Source: Calocera cornea HHB12733
Taxonomy: Eukaryota > Basidiomycota > Dacrymycetes > Dacrymycetales > Dacrymycetaceae
DNA: 64,000 nucleotides
Direction: 5' to 3'
NCBI GenBank assembly: GCA_001632435.1
Contig: KV423942.1
Span: 168,763 to 232,762, forward strand
The notes under the pieces were generated by a model. It was not told where the DNA came from, searched no databases, and saw only the letters and a list, made by a program, of their open reading frames with translations. Positions 22,242 through 32,953 of the stretch are shown here, piece after piece. Both the position numbers and the translations under genes were made by a program. Numbering within the stretch: the first letter of the stretch is position 1; the number at the start of each line of letters is the position of its first letter.

Positions 22242-22450
22242 TCACGAGCCCCGCGAGCCCCCTTCCTCCCCTGGACCCCTGTACCCCTGGATCCCCAGGA
22301 GCAGATGGAAGGCGTTTCCGAAGAGCATGCTCGGAGTATGTACTGACCTGCGCCCTTTCCCCCCGAGGGGGGACCAACAGGGGCGCACGGCTCGTTCCGC
22401 TGCCGGACAGCTTTTCCCTGCTCCGTCTCATTTTTAGGTAACTAGGAGTA

Positions 22451-22455
22451 GTTGC

Positions 22456-22497
<42 letters not shown>
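22451..22497. repeat. (GTT)n microsatellite
   Basis: About fifteen copies of GTT with one early GCT. On the minus strand this would encode glutamines, but no supported gene uses it. Confidence 0.9.
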
Positions 22498-22660
22498 CTT
22501 ACGTGGGCCGGCCGCGGGGTTCGCTCAAGTGATTCAGCAACTGCGTTTCTTCCTTTAATTCCGATCCAGTTTCTCTCCAAACACTGCCTGCTCCCCTCCC
22601 TCCGCTCCGCACCCACGCTTCGGCTGACGCGCGTTACATTCGCCGTGCATGTCACCTGAG

Positions 22661-24283
22661 TCACGCGACCGGAACCGGCACCGGCACCGGCACCGGCACC
22701 GGCACCGTCTTCCCGCCCCTCGAGCTCTCGTAGATCTTCTCGATCATCTCGATGACCATCAGGCCCTGCTCGGGCTACGCACGCACCCGAATCACGTCAG
22801 CCACATCAGCCACCCGTTACCCCCCAGCCGCAGCCGCAGCAGGGAGAGAGAGGGGGGGACGGGGAGAGCGGGCGCACCTTGACAGCAAGCAGGCTGGCGT
22901 CGCCGGCCTGCAGCGCCCGGCCGACGTTCTTGTACCACTCGGTGCTGGCGCGGGGTGAGTGCGTCGCTTTCGCCGGGAGGCGGGGCAGGCAAGGGATGGA
23001 CAGGGACGTACTAGTCGCCCTTCTCCGTGGGCACCTTGCTGCTCGTCGGCAGGCCGTGCGCGTCCAGCGTCGTGAGCGTGCCCTCGAGTTCCTTCGGCTC
23101 TGTCGTATCCCATCAGCATCAGCCTGCTGCGCAACGAACAACAACCGCCCCCGGCCCGGCCCCGGCCGAAAAGCAGAAAGCAGAAAGCAGAAAGCAGAAA
23201 GCAGGAAGAAGGAAGCAGGAAGCGTGACGCGTGACGCGATCATAAGGAAGACTCACCGACGCCGAAGCTCGGGTCGCTGAGGCTCATGGGCTGGGCGAGG
23301 CGGAGCTGCGGCTCCTGCACGTCCAGGCCGTACTTGACCCAGCTCCCCTTCGTCCCCTTGACGGTGTAGCGCAGCTGGGGGTTCATGAGGCTCAGGATGC
23401 CCGCGCGGAGGGTCACTGTGAGGGGCAGCTTGCGCCCTCCGCCGGTGGAGGTGGTGGTGGTGGTGGTGGCGGGGTAGTGGAAGTGGGCGAGGAAGGAGTC
23501 GTCGAATGCTGGGTCGCCGAGCTGGCGCGAGTTGGCCGCGAAGCCGGTTATGGACGCGGGCGGGCCGAACAGCGTCAGCACTTGGTCGATCTGCCCCGCG
23601 CGGGTTGGTTGGTCAGTCATGCGCTGTGAGAGGGACTGGAGAGAAGGCAAGGGCGCACCAGGTGCGACCCGAGGTCGAACAGCGCGCCCTGGCCCGTGCC
23701 GGCCTGCTCCTTCCACGTGCCGCCGACCAGGGCGGGGCGGAAGCGGTCGTAGCGCGTCTCGAACTCGACGATGTCGCCGAGGACGTCGCTCGCGAGCAGC
23801 TTGCGCAGCGTCAGGAAGTCAGAGTCGTACCTGCGGTTCTGGTAGACGCAGATGAGGAGGTGCTTGGCTTCTGCGAGCGCGAGCAGCGCGCGCCCTTCGG
23901 CGGACGTCGTCGTCAGCGGCTTCTCGATTATGACGTGCTTGCCTGCCTCGAGCGCCGCCTGCTGCGGTCAGTGTGCTGTCCTCATGAAGGGGCAGGGAGG
24001 GAGGGAGGGGGTGCACCTTTGCATACTCGTAATGCGTGCTGTTGGGGGTCGAGAGGACGACGAGGTCGACCTGGGGGTCCGCGAGCACGTCCTCGTACGC
24101 TGTGACGACGTTGACGCCCGGGTAGCGTGCGCGGGCGAGGGAGTGGGCGGGCGTTGCGGAGCGCTCGAGGATGGAGTGGAGGGCGAAGTACTGCGGGTGG
24201 GCGAGGATGAAGGGGATGTGGAAGACGGTCGCGGACAGGCCCGTGCCGAGCACGGCGGTGCGGACGGGGGCGGGGGCGGCCAT
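22661..24283 (-). CDS. Gfo/Idh/MocA-family NAD(P)-dependent oxidoreductase
   Basis: The six-exon model gives 390 aa: 24017-24283, 23659-23961, 23257-23590, 23012-23099, 22878-22944 and 22661-22774. The N-terminus MAAPAPVRTAVLGTGLSATVFH has the Rossmann GxGxxxxxxH pattern. VVLSTPNSTHYEYAK and the cofactor-site EKP in HVIIEKPLTTTSAEG are typical. The C-terminal substrate domain includes FDLGSHLIDQVLTLFGPP. Members oxidise or reduce sugars and related polyols; the substrate cannot be named. The last ten-odd codons are an expanding Val-Pro run coded by a CCGGCA hexanucleotide repeat just before the stop. It is divergent from the NHA1-type gene. Confidence 0.9.
22675..22705. repeat. (CCGGCA)n repeat coding the Val-Pro tail
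   Basis: About five uninterrupted hexamer units plus a variant unit lie immediately before the oxidoreductase stop codon. Confidence 0.9.
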
Positions 24284-24618
24284 GGGGCACTGGACGGTCG
24301 CGGCAGTACGTTCGACAGGCGCGGTGGCAGCAAGGACGCGGCACGGGGATCGAGCGCAGGGGGGATCGAGCGCAAGGGGGATCGAGAGCGGTGCCAGCGC
24401 TCGCTCGCAGCGTCGATGTGCGGCGCAATCGCATCTCGTTCCCGATTGAGCCAGCGCGCGGACGGGCGATCGGAGCGGGCCCAGTCGATCGGGCGCGCTG
24501 CCGATAACTACACGACCGCTCCAGTCCAGTCCAGTCCAGTCCAGGACATACAGAATAAGCAGCCTCACACACCCCCGGGGCAGGCCGTCGCCATCGACTA
24601 GTCCTCCCTCTCTACATC
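24284..24618. promoter_or_regulatory. Divergent promoter, oxidoreductase and NHA1-type genes
   Basis: These 335 bp lie between two outward-facing start codons. They contain three 16-bp repeats at 24345-24392 and a short TCCAG run at about 24530-24544. Confidence 0.5.
24345..24392. repeat. Three 16-bp direct repeats, GGGGATCGAGCGCA type
   Basis: Copies start at 24345, 24361 and 24377, exactly 16 bp apart. They lie 62-110 bp upstream of the oxidoreductase start codon. Confidence 0.85.
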
Positions 24619-27010
24619 ATGCACTTCTGGCCGTTCGACGTCACCACCGTGCACATCACCTATGCCTGCCTCGGCTCCTTCGTCGTCTTCGTACGTCCCT
24701 TCCCGCTCCCTCCACACACCACGCTCACCCCCCCCGCAGTTCACCCTCTTCTCCCTCCTCATCCGCGAGAAGCTCTACCTCGGCGAGGCCATCTGGGCCA
24801 CCGTCTTCGGCATCGCCATCGGCCCATACGGCACGAACATCGTCGACCCGCGCTCCTGGGGCGCGGGCGACGCTCAGCAGGTCAACCAGATCACCATGGA
24901 GGTCACCCGCGTCGTCCTCGCCCTCGGCGTCTTCGCCATCGGCGTCGAGCTGCCCAAGAGCTACATCCTCAGGCACTGGAGGAGCCTCTCCATCTTGCTC
25001 ATCGTCGGCATGACATGGGGCTGGCTCATCTGCGGAGGTGCGCACCCCCCCCTTGCCTCCCACGTCCCCAGGCAATGCTCACACGGGACACAGCCCTCAT
25101 ATACGTCCTCGTCCCCGGCCTCCAGTTCTACCCCTCCCTCGTCGTCTCCGCCTGCCTAACCCCGACCGACCCCGTACGCCCTCTCCTCCCTGCCCCTGTC
25201 CCGCCCTGCCCAGCACTAACGCCCCCCGCAGATCCTAGCCGCAGCAGTCTGCGGCGGCAAGTTCGCGCAGAAGCACGTGCCCCTGCACCTCCGGCGGATC
25301 CTCGCCGCCGAGTCGGCCGCGAACGACGGGCTCGCCTTCCCTTTCTTGTACATCTCCCTGTACCTCGTTTTGGAGAGCGCGGGCGAGGCGGTCCGCGACT
25401 GGTTCCTCATTACCTGGCTCTGTAAGCCCTCCCCCCCTCCCTCCTGTGCGGTCGTGCAGAGGCAGCCAGCTCGTGCTGACGGCAAGGGGAATGGGTAGAC
25501 GAGGTCGCCGTCGGCATCCTGCTCGGGTGCTTCTTCGGCGCGCTCTTCCGCTTCCTCATGAAGGTGTGCGAGAAGCGCGACTTTATCGACCGCTCGTCCA
25601 GCGTCGCGCAGTACGTCGCGCTCGCGGTCATGACGATGGGTGCGTCCCCGCTCCTGCTGCGCTCCCACACCCGCTTCACCTTCTGACCTGCCCGTCGTGC
25701 GCTCCGTGGCAGGCTTCGCCCTCCTGCTCGGGGTGGACGAGCTGCTCGCAGCCTTCTTCGCCGGCACCGCCTTCTCCTGGGACGGCGCGTTCAACGAGGC
25801 GACCGAGGACACCTCCTTCTCCTCCGTCATCGAGATGCTCTTCGACAGCGCCTGCTTCATCTTCATCGGCGCGTGGATGCCGTTCGCCAGCTTCTACGAC
25901 GCAACCCTCACTCTCTCCGTCTGGCGCCTCGTCGTCATCACCATCCTCCTCCTCCTCGTCAGGCGCATACCCCCAATCCTCATCAGCTACAAGATCATCC
26001 CTGACATAAAGGTGCGCCGCGTCGACCCCGCCCCCGGGCCCAGCGCAGTCGCAGTCGCAGTCGCAGTCGGTACTGACCCAGCCCCCGCGCAGAACTTCAA
26101 AGAAGCGCTCTTCTCGGGCCACTTCGGGCCCATGGGCGTCGGCGCAGTCTTCATCTCCTCGCTCGCCGTGAGCAAGCTCCCGCCCGCGACGGCGGGGCGC
26201 ATCAGCTCGGACGACCAGCAGACGCTGCTCGCCGCGAGCATCCAGCCGATCGTCGCCTTCGTCGTCCTGTGGTCTATCCTCATCCGTACGTCCTCCCCGC
26301 ACGGGACCTGCAACCTCAGCGTGACTGAACGAGGTTGGCGGTGCTCCGTTGTAGACGGCCTGTCCATCCCCTTCTGGACCCTCTCAAAGCGCGTCAACAC
26401 GCTCACCAACACCTGGCCGCGCTCCCCCTCCCTCCAGCCCGAGTGGCTCAACCAGGTCCGCCGCCCAGGAATGGCCTCCCGCACCACGACGCTCACCGAG
26501 CCCGCCACGCCGCGCGCGGTCGAGGCGGGCGCGGCGGGCGTGCCCGTCGACGTGTGGCCAGAGGGCAGGCGCACGGAGCCGCCCTCGCAGGACGCGCCGC
26601 ACCCGCCGGCGGAGGACGCGCCCTCCACACCAGCCACACCGGCGCGGACGAGGCAGGTCACCTTCTCCCAGCCGAGGAGGAGCGAGGACAGCGCGCTGCC
26701 GCCCAACATCGGCGGGGGGTGGCTCGCCGGCTCCCCGGACGAGGAGGACGATGTGAGCCCTTCCGCCTCCCCCTCCGCCTCCCGATCACTGAGCACGCTA
26801 ACGCGCCGTGTGCAGCCCGCCGCCGCGGCAGACGACCGCGCGGACGACGCCGCCCCGCCCGTGCACGTGCACGTGCTCGCCCCCGCCAGCCCGGAGCTGG
26901 ACGAGCTCAGGCGCACCTTCGCCGCCCCGGCCCCGGCCCTCCTCCACAGCGTCATGCTGCCGCACAGCCAGGCGCACGGCGCGAGCTCCGCCGCTGCGCC
27001 CGATAGCTGA
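24619..27010 (+). CDS. NHA1: Plasma-membrane Na+(K+)/H+ antiporter, fungal NHA1/SOD2 type
   Basis: The nine-exon model gives 621 aa: 24619-24690, 24740-25037, 25094-25173, 25232-25421, 25499-25639, 25713-26011, 26093-26285, 26355-26752 and 26816-27010. It is a multi-span transporter that expels Na+ or K+ in exchange for H+. CPA1 hallmarks are FGIAIGPYGTNIVDP, the PTDP motif in SACLTPTDP, AAESAANDGLAFPFLY (ND motif) and VDELLAAFFAGTAFSWDG. About 12 hydrophobic segments fill the first 430 residues. A long Pro/Ala/Arg-rich cytosolic tail follows, as in fungal Nha1. Intron 6 carries a CAGTCG run. Confidence 0.92.
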
Positions 27011-27486
27011 CAACTATGGAGTCCGGAGCGCGGGGCGGTCGCCTATGCGTATGCGTATGCGTATGCCGCACGCGCTCTGGAGGACGTGTATACCCCGGTT
27101 CTGGTTCTGGTTTCGCGCATCTGGATTGGGTTGGATGGTTGGGATTGTACAAGGCGCGCTCTGTGCGTGGGCGTGGATGGGGATGGGGACGGGCGTGTAG
27201 AACAGGCGGAAAAGGCCGGAAAAGCTGGCGTAGATCGGATAGAACCTGCCACACACTCGCGTGTCCGGTATACCGCGCAATATGACTTGTGCACCACTCA
27301 CTCATCGGCTGTGACTGCGCTGCTTGGGGCTGCTCGGCGAGTCAAGGCGCTCCGCGGCATTGAATTCCTTCACACTCGCCTGAAAGAAGGCGCGTGCAAC
27401 GGAGGCAAAATTACCACTCAACCCTGAGCAAGCTGAGCACAGCGGTTCGCCCAGCGCGCACCACCACCACCCCGCCAAAGCCCAGA
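27011..27486. other. Intergenic, SPT5 promoter
   Basis: It contains four GTATGC-type hexamers at 27043-27066. No gene is seen. Confidence 0.5.
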
Positions 27487-30400
27487 ATGTCCTCCAATGC
27501 GGCGCCGACGCGGGCGAGGAACGTCGACGAGGACTATGATGACGACACGATCTTGCAGCGGGAGCGGGCGCGGTTGAAGGCGAGTTCTGGCGCTGGGGGG
27601 GAGGCGGAGGACGAGGAGGACGGGGAGTTTGACGGGGAGGATGTTGAGGAGGAGGAAGACGAGGAAGACGACGACGAGGAGGAGGAGGATGAGGAGGACG
27701 GGCGAAGGCCCAAGAAACGCGCCAAGGTTCGTTCGGGTGTGCATCGATGGCTGCAGCGGGCTAACCGCGGTTGTTCGGAAAGGCCAACCCTTTCATTGAT
27801 GTCGAGGCTGAGGTGGAGGACGACGATGGGGACGAGGAGGACGAGGAGGGCCTGGCGGGCGAAGGTGCGCTCGCGCTCTCCTGGAAGTGCCCCCCTCGGC
27901 GACTCGTGACTGACGTCCCGCGCAGCACGCGACTTTATCGACGAGACGGAGGACGCGGCGGAGAGCGCTGCCGCCCGCCGAGCGCACTTGGACCATCAGC
28001 GGCTAGAGCGCCGCGAGCGCGCGATGCTGGACGAGGAGGCGGCCGTGATTGCCGATAAGATCAGGGAGCGCCACAGGCAGCAGACGACGCGGTACACGGG
28101 CGACATGGACCAGGTGCCGCAGCGCCTGCTCATGCCCAGTGTGAACGACCCGTCGCTCTGGCAGGTGCGGGTGCGGGTGAGTGCGCTAGTGCTGATGAGT
28201 CATGTCATGTGCTGATGGCATGATAGCCGGGTCGTGAACGCGATATCGTCTTCTCCCTCATTCGCAAGGCGCGCGATCTCGAGTACACAAACCACCCGCT
28301 CGACATCATGTCCGCCTTCGAGCGGTCTTCCCTCCCCGGGATGATCTATGTCGAAGCCCGCAGTGCGGCTCACGTGCGTGCCGCCGTCAACGGTCTCGTC
28401 GGCGTGTTCGTCAGCAGCCCCATCAACCTCGTGCCGATCGAGGAGATGGCAAGCTTGCTGCGGATCAAGAAGAAGGAGATCCACATCGAGCCTGGCAGCT
28501 GGGTGCGCATCAGGCGCGGCCGGTACCAGGGCGATCTCGCTCAAGTGGTCGACGTCTTCGACAACGGCGAGCGCTACGTCATCAAGTACATCCCACGTAT
28601 CGACGTACGCCCGCAGGACGACGACCGGGCCCTCGGCACCAACAAAACGGGAGGGAAGAAGCGCACGCGCAACACACTCATCAACACGGTGCAGGGACGG
28701 CCGCCGCAGCGCTTCTTCAACGCGGAAGAGATCGCAAAGGTGCACGGCAACCGGTCGATCAACCGCACCCAAAAACGGACCTACAATTTCCAGGGGGACG
28801 AATACGAAAACGGCTACTGCATCAAGGACTACAAGCCGAGCCAGCTCGCCTTGGAGGACGTGCAGCCCACACTCGAGGAGATCACAAAGTTCAGCGGGCC
28901 GAGCGCGAGCGAGGACAATGTGTCGAACAGGATGGATCTGAACGTCATCCGCGAGGCGGCGCAGCGTATGGCCACCTCTGTGCTCCAGCCCGGCGACAAT
29001 GTCGAAGTCTTCGAGGGCCAGCAGACGGGTGTCTACGGTATTCTGCAGAGCATTCAGGGGGAAGACGTCTTCATCAAACCGACCTTGAAGGACATGGACG
29101 ACGTGATCGAGGTGTCCGCCAAGAGCGTCAGGAAGCGCTTCCAGACCGGAGAGCACGTCAAGGTCATGTCCGGAAAGAACATCGACGAGACCGGTCTTGT
29201 GGTCACTGTCGAGGGCAACAATGTCACCTTCCTGTCCGACACGAATCAGCAGGAGATCACCGTGTTCGCAAAGGATCTCCGTACGGCTGCGGAAGTCGGG
29301 ACTTCCAACAACATGGTTGGCAACTATGGGTTGCACGACTTTGTGTCACTGGAGTAGGTGTCATCGTCTATTTTTCCAGGTGCTTTTGCTGACATATTCG
29401 TTCAGCCAAACCACCGTCGGTGTCATCTTCTCAACTGGCCGCGACACCTTCCGCGTTCTCGATCAATATGGCAACGTCCATACTGTGCAGCCGCACCAGA
29501 TTGCTATGCGACGTGACTCGAAGAGAACGATAGGACTCGATCACGAGAGGCAGCAGTTCAAGGCAGGCGACAATATGGTAGAGGTTGAGGGTGCAGTATG
29601 TATGCATTGTCCATTTCGCTTCACTTTGCTTATGGCCAAACAGAGCCGATCTGGGGTAGTCTTGCACATCTACTCGTTCTCCGCCTTCTTGCATAACCGC
29701 ACTATCAAGGAGAACGGAGGCGTGTTTGTGACGCAGTGTCACAATCTCAGCAGGCCAGATGCAATGCGTCGCGGAGCTGGTGTGAGGGGACCGAACGGTA
29801 CCTTCAACCCACACGCGCCCAACCTGAATGCCATGTCGGTCGGTGGACCTACTCCGGAGAACAGGGGTGACCGTCGCCTGATCGGTGCTCTCGTCACGAT
29901 CGTCCTGGGTGGCTACAAGGGATACGATGGCACCATCAAGGACGTGAATGGCACCAGCTTCAGAGTTGAAATTCAGTCCACGAGAAAGGTGATCACCATT
30001 GCTCAAGACTCCCTGCGAAGAAAAATGTAAGCGGGTTCATCAGTCGTGCTGATTCGAGTCTCACGTCAGAAATAGCAATGGCACGTTGAAGAAGCTGGAC
30101 GAGCCTATCGAGTTCGGGGACCGCGATTGGCGGAACGGCGCCGGTTCCTCAGGTCCTCGCAATGGCGGCTGGGGAGGGGGCGGAGGGCAGACTCCTTCGG
30201 GAGGTCGCTATGGTGCCGGCGGACGGACGCCCGGCTGGGGTGCCAGCTCTGGCCGCACGCCGAATCCTTATGCGGATGGCGGCAAGACGCCTGCTTGGAG
30301 CTCGTCTTCGAAGACGCCTAACCCATACGCTACTGACGGCGGCAAAACGCCTGCGTGGAGCAGCAGTTCCAAGACCCCCAATCCATACGCCGCGGATGGG

Positions 30401-31403
30401 GCCAAGACACCAGCTTGGAACACCTCTTCTCGTACTCCAAACCCATATGGGGGCGGAGCTTCCGGTGGAGACGCTTGGAACTCCTCGGCCCGCACTCCCA
30501 ACCCCTACGCACAGAACGGCGGGCGTACACCTGCTACTGGTGGAAGTGGAGGATGGGGCGCCAGTGCCAGCAATGGGGACTCGTTTGGCGGAACTTCCCC
30601 AGCATACACGCCTAGTGGCGGTGGTTGGTCTGGTTCTCGGGAGACGGTAAGCTATCTATTGCTTTTTCATTGTCACGATGCTGATGCAGTCTCAGGACTC
30701 GGGATGGGCTGCAACACCCGCGGTTTCTGCTCCTACACCTTGGGGCGCACCGACGCCCGCACCATATAGTGCCCCAACACCGGGTGGATATAGTGCTCCT
30801 ACTCCAGCTCCGTACAACGCACCGACACCAGCCATGTATGGTGCCCCGACCCCGGGCCCCATGGGTGCACCTACCCCGTACAGTGCACCCACACCGGGCC
30901 AATGGGGTGCCGCCCCCACACCGGGTCCCGGCGCCGGCGCCGCAGAAGGTGCGGCGACCTTCCTTCGCGTGTGATTGCGCGTCTAATTGTTGTCATCAGA
31001 TCGGAACGACATGCTCCTTGGCGCCAAGGACATCGTTGTGAAGGTGGTGCCGAAGCAAACCGCCAGTGGACCGGAAGAATGGCGTGGCGGCGTCGCAGAA
31101 GGCAGCACCGGGCGTATCATTTCTACTCTATCGACAGAGACCTCTTTCTCGTCCACCGCCAGCATCATGATTCTCACGAGCAGCGAGGCGAGTATCATCG
31201 GGACGGAGCGGACGATCCCGCTTGAGTATCTCGAGGCTATCAAACCGGAGAGAGGGAACCGCGCGTACGTTCTCGATGGCGAATATAAAGGCCAGATCGC
31301 GGAAATCGACTTCATCGACCGAGAGGATGCGTTCTGCAAGTTTCCTTCTGGCGTTACGGACCAGATCCCAAGCAGGGTCGTCGCGAAGTTGTATGAGGAA
31401 TAG
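27487..31403 (+). CDS. SPT5: Transcription elongation factor SPT5
   Basis: The nine-exon model gives 1170 aa: 27487-27726, 27783-27864, 27926-28176, 28227-29353, 29406-29595, 29644-30026, 30070-30646, 30690-30948 and 31000-31403. With Spt4 it forms DSIF, which binds RNA polymerase II during elongation. The order is an acidic N-terminus, the NGN domain ([19 protein letters not shown]...MIYVEA), several KOW domains ([50 protein letters not shown]) and a Gly-rich C-terminal repeat region. A last KOW-like domain ([19 protein letters not shown]) closes it. The repeat region has two classes: five TPNPY units with interspersed TPAW, then about nine APTP units. Confidence 0.96.
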
Positions 31404-31753
31404 TGATCGAGCCTTTTGTTGCTGCGTGGTAGGCGAACATAGTCTTACTGTGATGTCTTTGTTAATACTGCTAAATCCATATGTATTATGATCTTCCCGT
31501 ACTTGAAGTGGTCGGAATCATCGTACAAAAGCCAGAAGTCGTTACTGCATCGCCCTGTCCTCTCTTCGACTTTTGGCTTCTCCTGAGAGTGGGTGCATAC
31601 GGAGAGACAACGTGGACGGCGAGATTAACCCCTTGCTTTTATATTGGGCACAAAGCTCGACTCTATGTGTAGTGAAGCACTATGTTATCTGTATCATATC
31701 AGAGTCTGTAGCATACACGTGCCTATATGGCACTCTCTTCTCTCGTTATCCGT
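31404..31753. other. 3' region between convergent SPT5 and promethin-like genes
   Basis: Relatively AT-rich; no gene seen. Confidence 0.4.
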
Positions 31754-32490
31754 TCACAGTACAGCGGTCTGCTGGGCAGCATACTTCTTCTGCCTCATCT
31801 TCTCCCTTCTCTCCCACGCCCAGTCCGCGCCGATCTTCTCCTTGACCTCATAGACGAAATCGGCCATCCCGTGCACACCCTTCAGCCGCAGGTGCACCGT
31901 CAGCTTGATCACAAGCCAGGAGCCTATCACTGCTAGCGTGAGCGCGAAGGCCATGCCGGTCGAGATGACCAGAGCGACAAGCAAGACGCCTCCGGCAGCG
32001 CAGAGGACCGCGCCGAGGAGGAGGAAGCCGAGGGAGAGGGCGGTGCCGAGGATGAAGAGCGCTGCGAGGAGGGCGAAGCCGAGGAAGGTGGCGATGGGGA
32101 GCGCGGAGAGAAGCGCGAGCATGAACATGAACGTCTGGAACTTGGTGAGCTCGAGAGTGGGCGCATACAGGTAGAGACGTACCGAAGCGATCGGACGGCG
32201 CTGGGCGAGGTCACCCGCATATACGCCCGCCGGACGCAGCACGTTCTCTTCAAGCCTGTAATGCCTTACATCAGATCGCCTCTTATCACGACTAGCATAG
32301 TCGCTCACCCCGATGCCCGGACGCGTACGTCCGCCGCCGCCTGCTGGAACATCCCCTGCAGCGTCGACTGGGCTTGTTGTTGACGCGACTGCCATGTCGG
32401 AGGTTTGCCGATCGGGCTCGCGACGCTCGGCGTGGTGGGAGTAGGCGTCGCCTCCGGCTTCTCGGATGTTATTACGTCTGTGCCGTCCAT
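31754..32490 (-). CDS. Multi-span membrane protein, promethin/LDAF1-like
   Basis: Two exons (32309-32490, 31754-32255) give 227 aa. A polar Thr/Pro/Gln-rich N-terminus of about 60 residues (QSRQQQAQSTLQGMFQQ) precedes a hydrophobic block of about 100 residues. That block reads as two long or four short helices (FQTFMFMLALLSALPIATFL, GTALSLGFLLLGAVLCAAGG). It ends in a basic tail (EKIGADWAWERREKMRQKKY). The arrangement resembles the promethin family of lipid-droplet/ER proteins, but no diagnostic motif was confirmed; the gene itself is well supported. A GTACGT inside exon 2 (about 32178) could be an alternative donor but has no good acceptor. Confidence 0.65.
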
Positions 32491-32953
32491 TGCTCTATGC
32501 TGTCTTAAGGGCGGGCGATTGAATGGTGAGGTAGAAGGAGGTGGACGGCGAGGCCGACAACGACGCCGAGAGCGTGAGAGCCGGTGGCGGTGCTTGGAGG
32601 CACGTGAAAGGAAGCACAACTGTAGCCTTCAGACTCTCCCAGTCATCACCCAGGTCATTTCTCCAACAGATAGCGACCAACAGCAAGTTATTCAGCTTAC
32701 TAAGGTATACCTGGTGTATTTAATACATTTAGCCGTGCACACAAGGCCTGGGACACGATCTGTGCTCCCGGTCGTGCCTCACCAACGTATCCCGTCACCC
32801 CCTCGTACAGATATCCCCCCCGTCGTCCGCCGACTCTCCGCCAGAGCAATGACCAACCTCCTCTTCTCCATCTCCTTTTCATTCATCCCCTTTTTGAATA
32901 TATCCTCCCGGGAATCAAGTTAATCCATGCCCACGCTTCGCAGGCACCAAGGA
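32491..32953. other. Intergenic, no gene seen
   Basis: This lies between the promethin-like start and the DUF6535-A stop and holds the promoter of the former. Confidence 0.4.

Larger units (their letters stand above)
21684..22660. other. Intergenic with simple repeats
   Basis: This holds the P1 5' UTR and promoter, then C/T-rich sequence with a C homopolymer and a GTT microsatellite (listed separately). No gene is recognised. Confidence 0.5.

Noticed and set aside
22434..22664. Poly-glutamine open frame on the minus strand
   Set aside because: It is only the GTT microsatellite read through; no coding context surrounds it.
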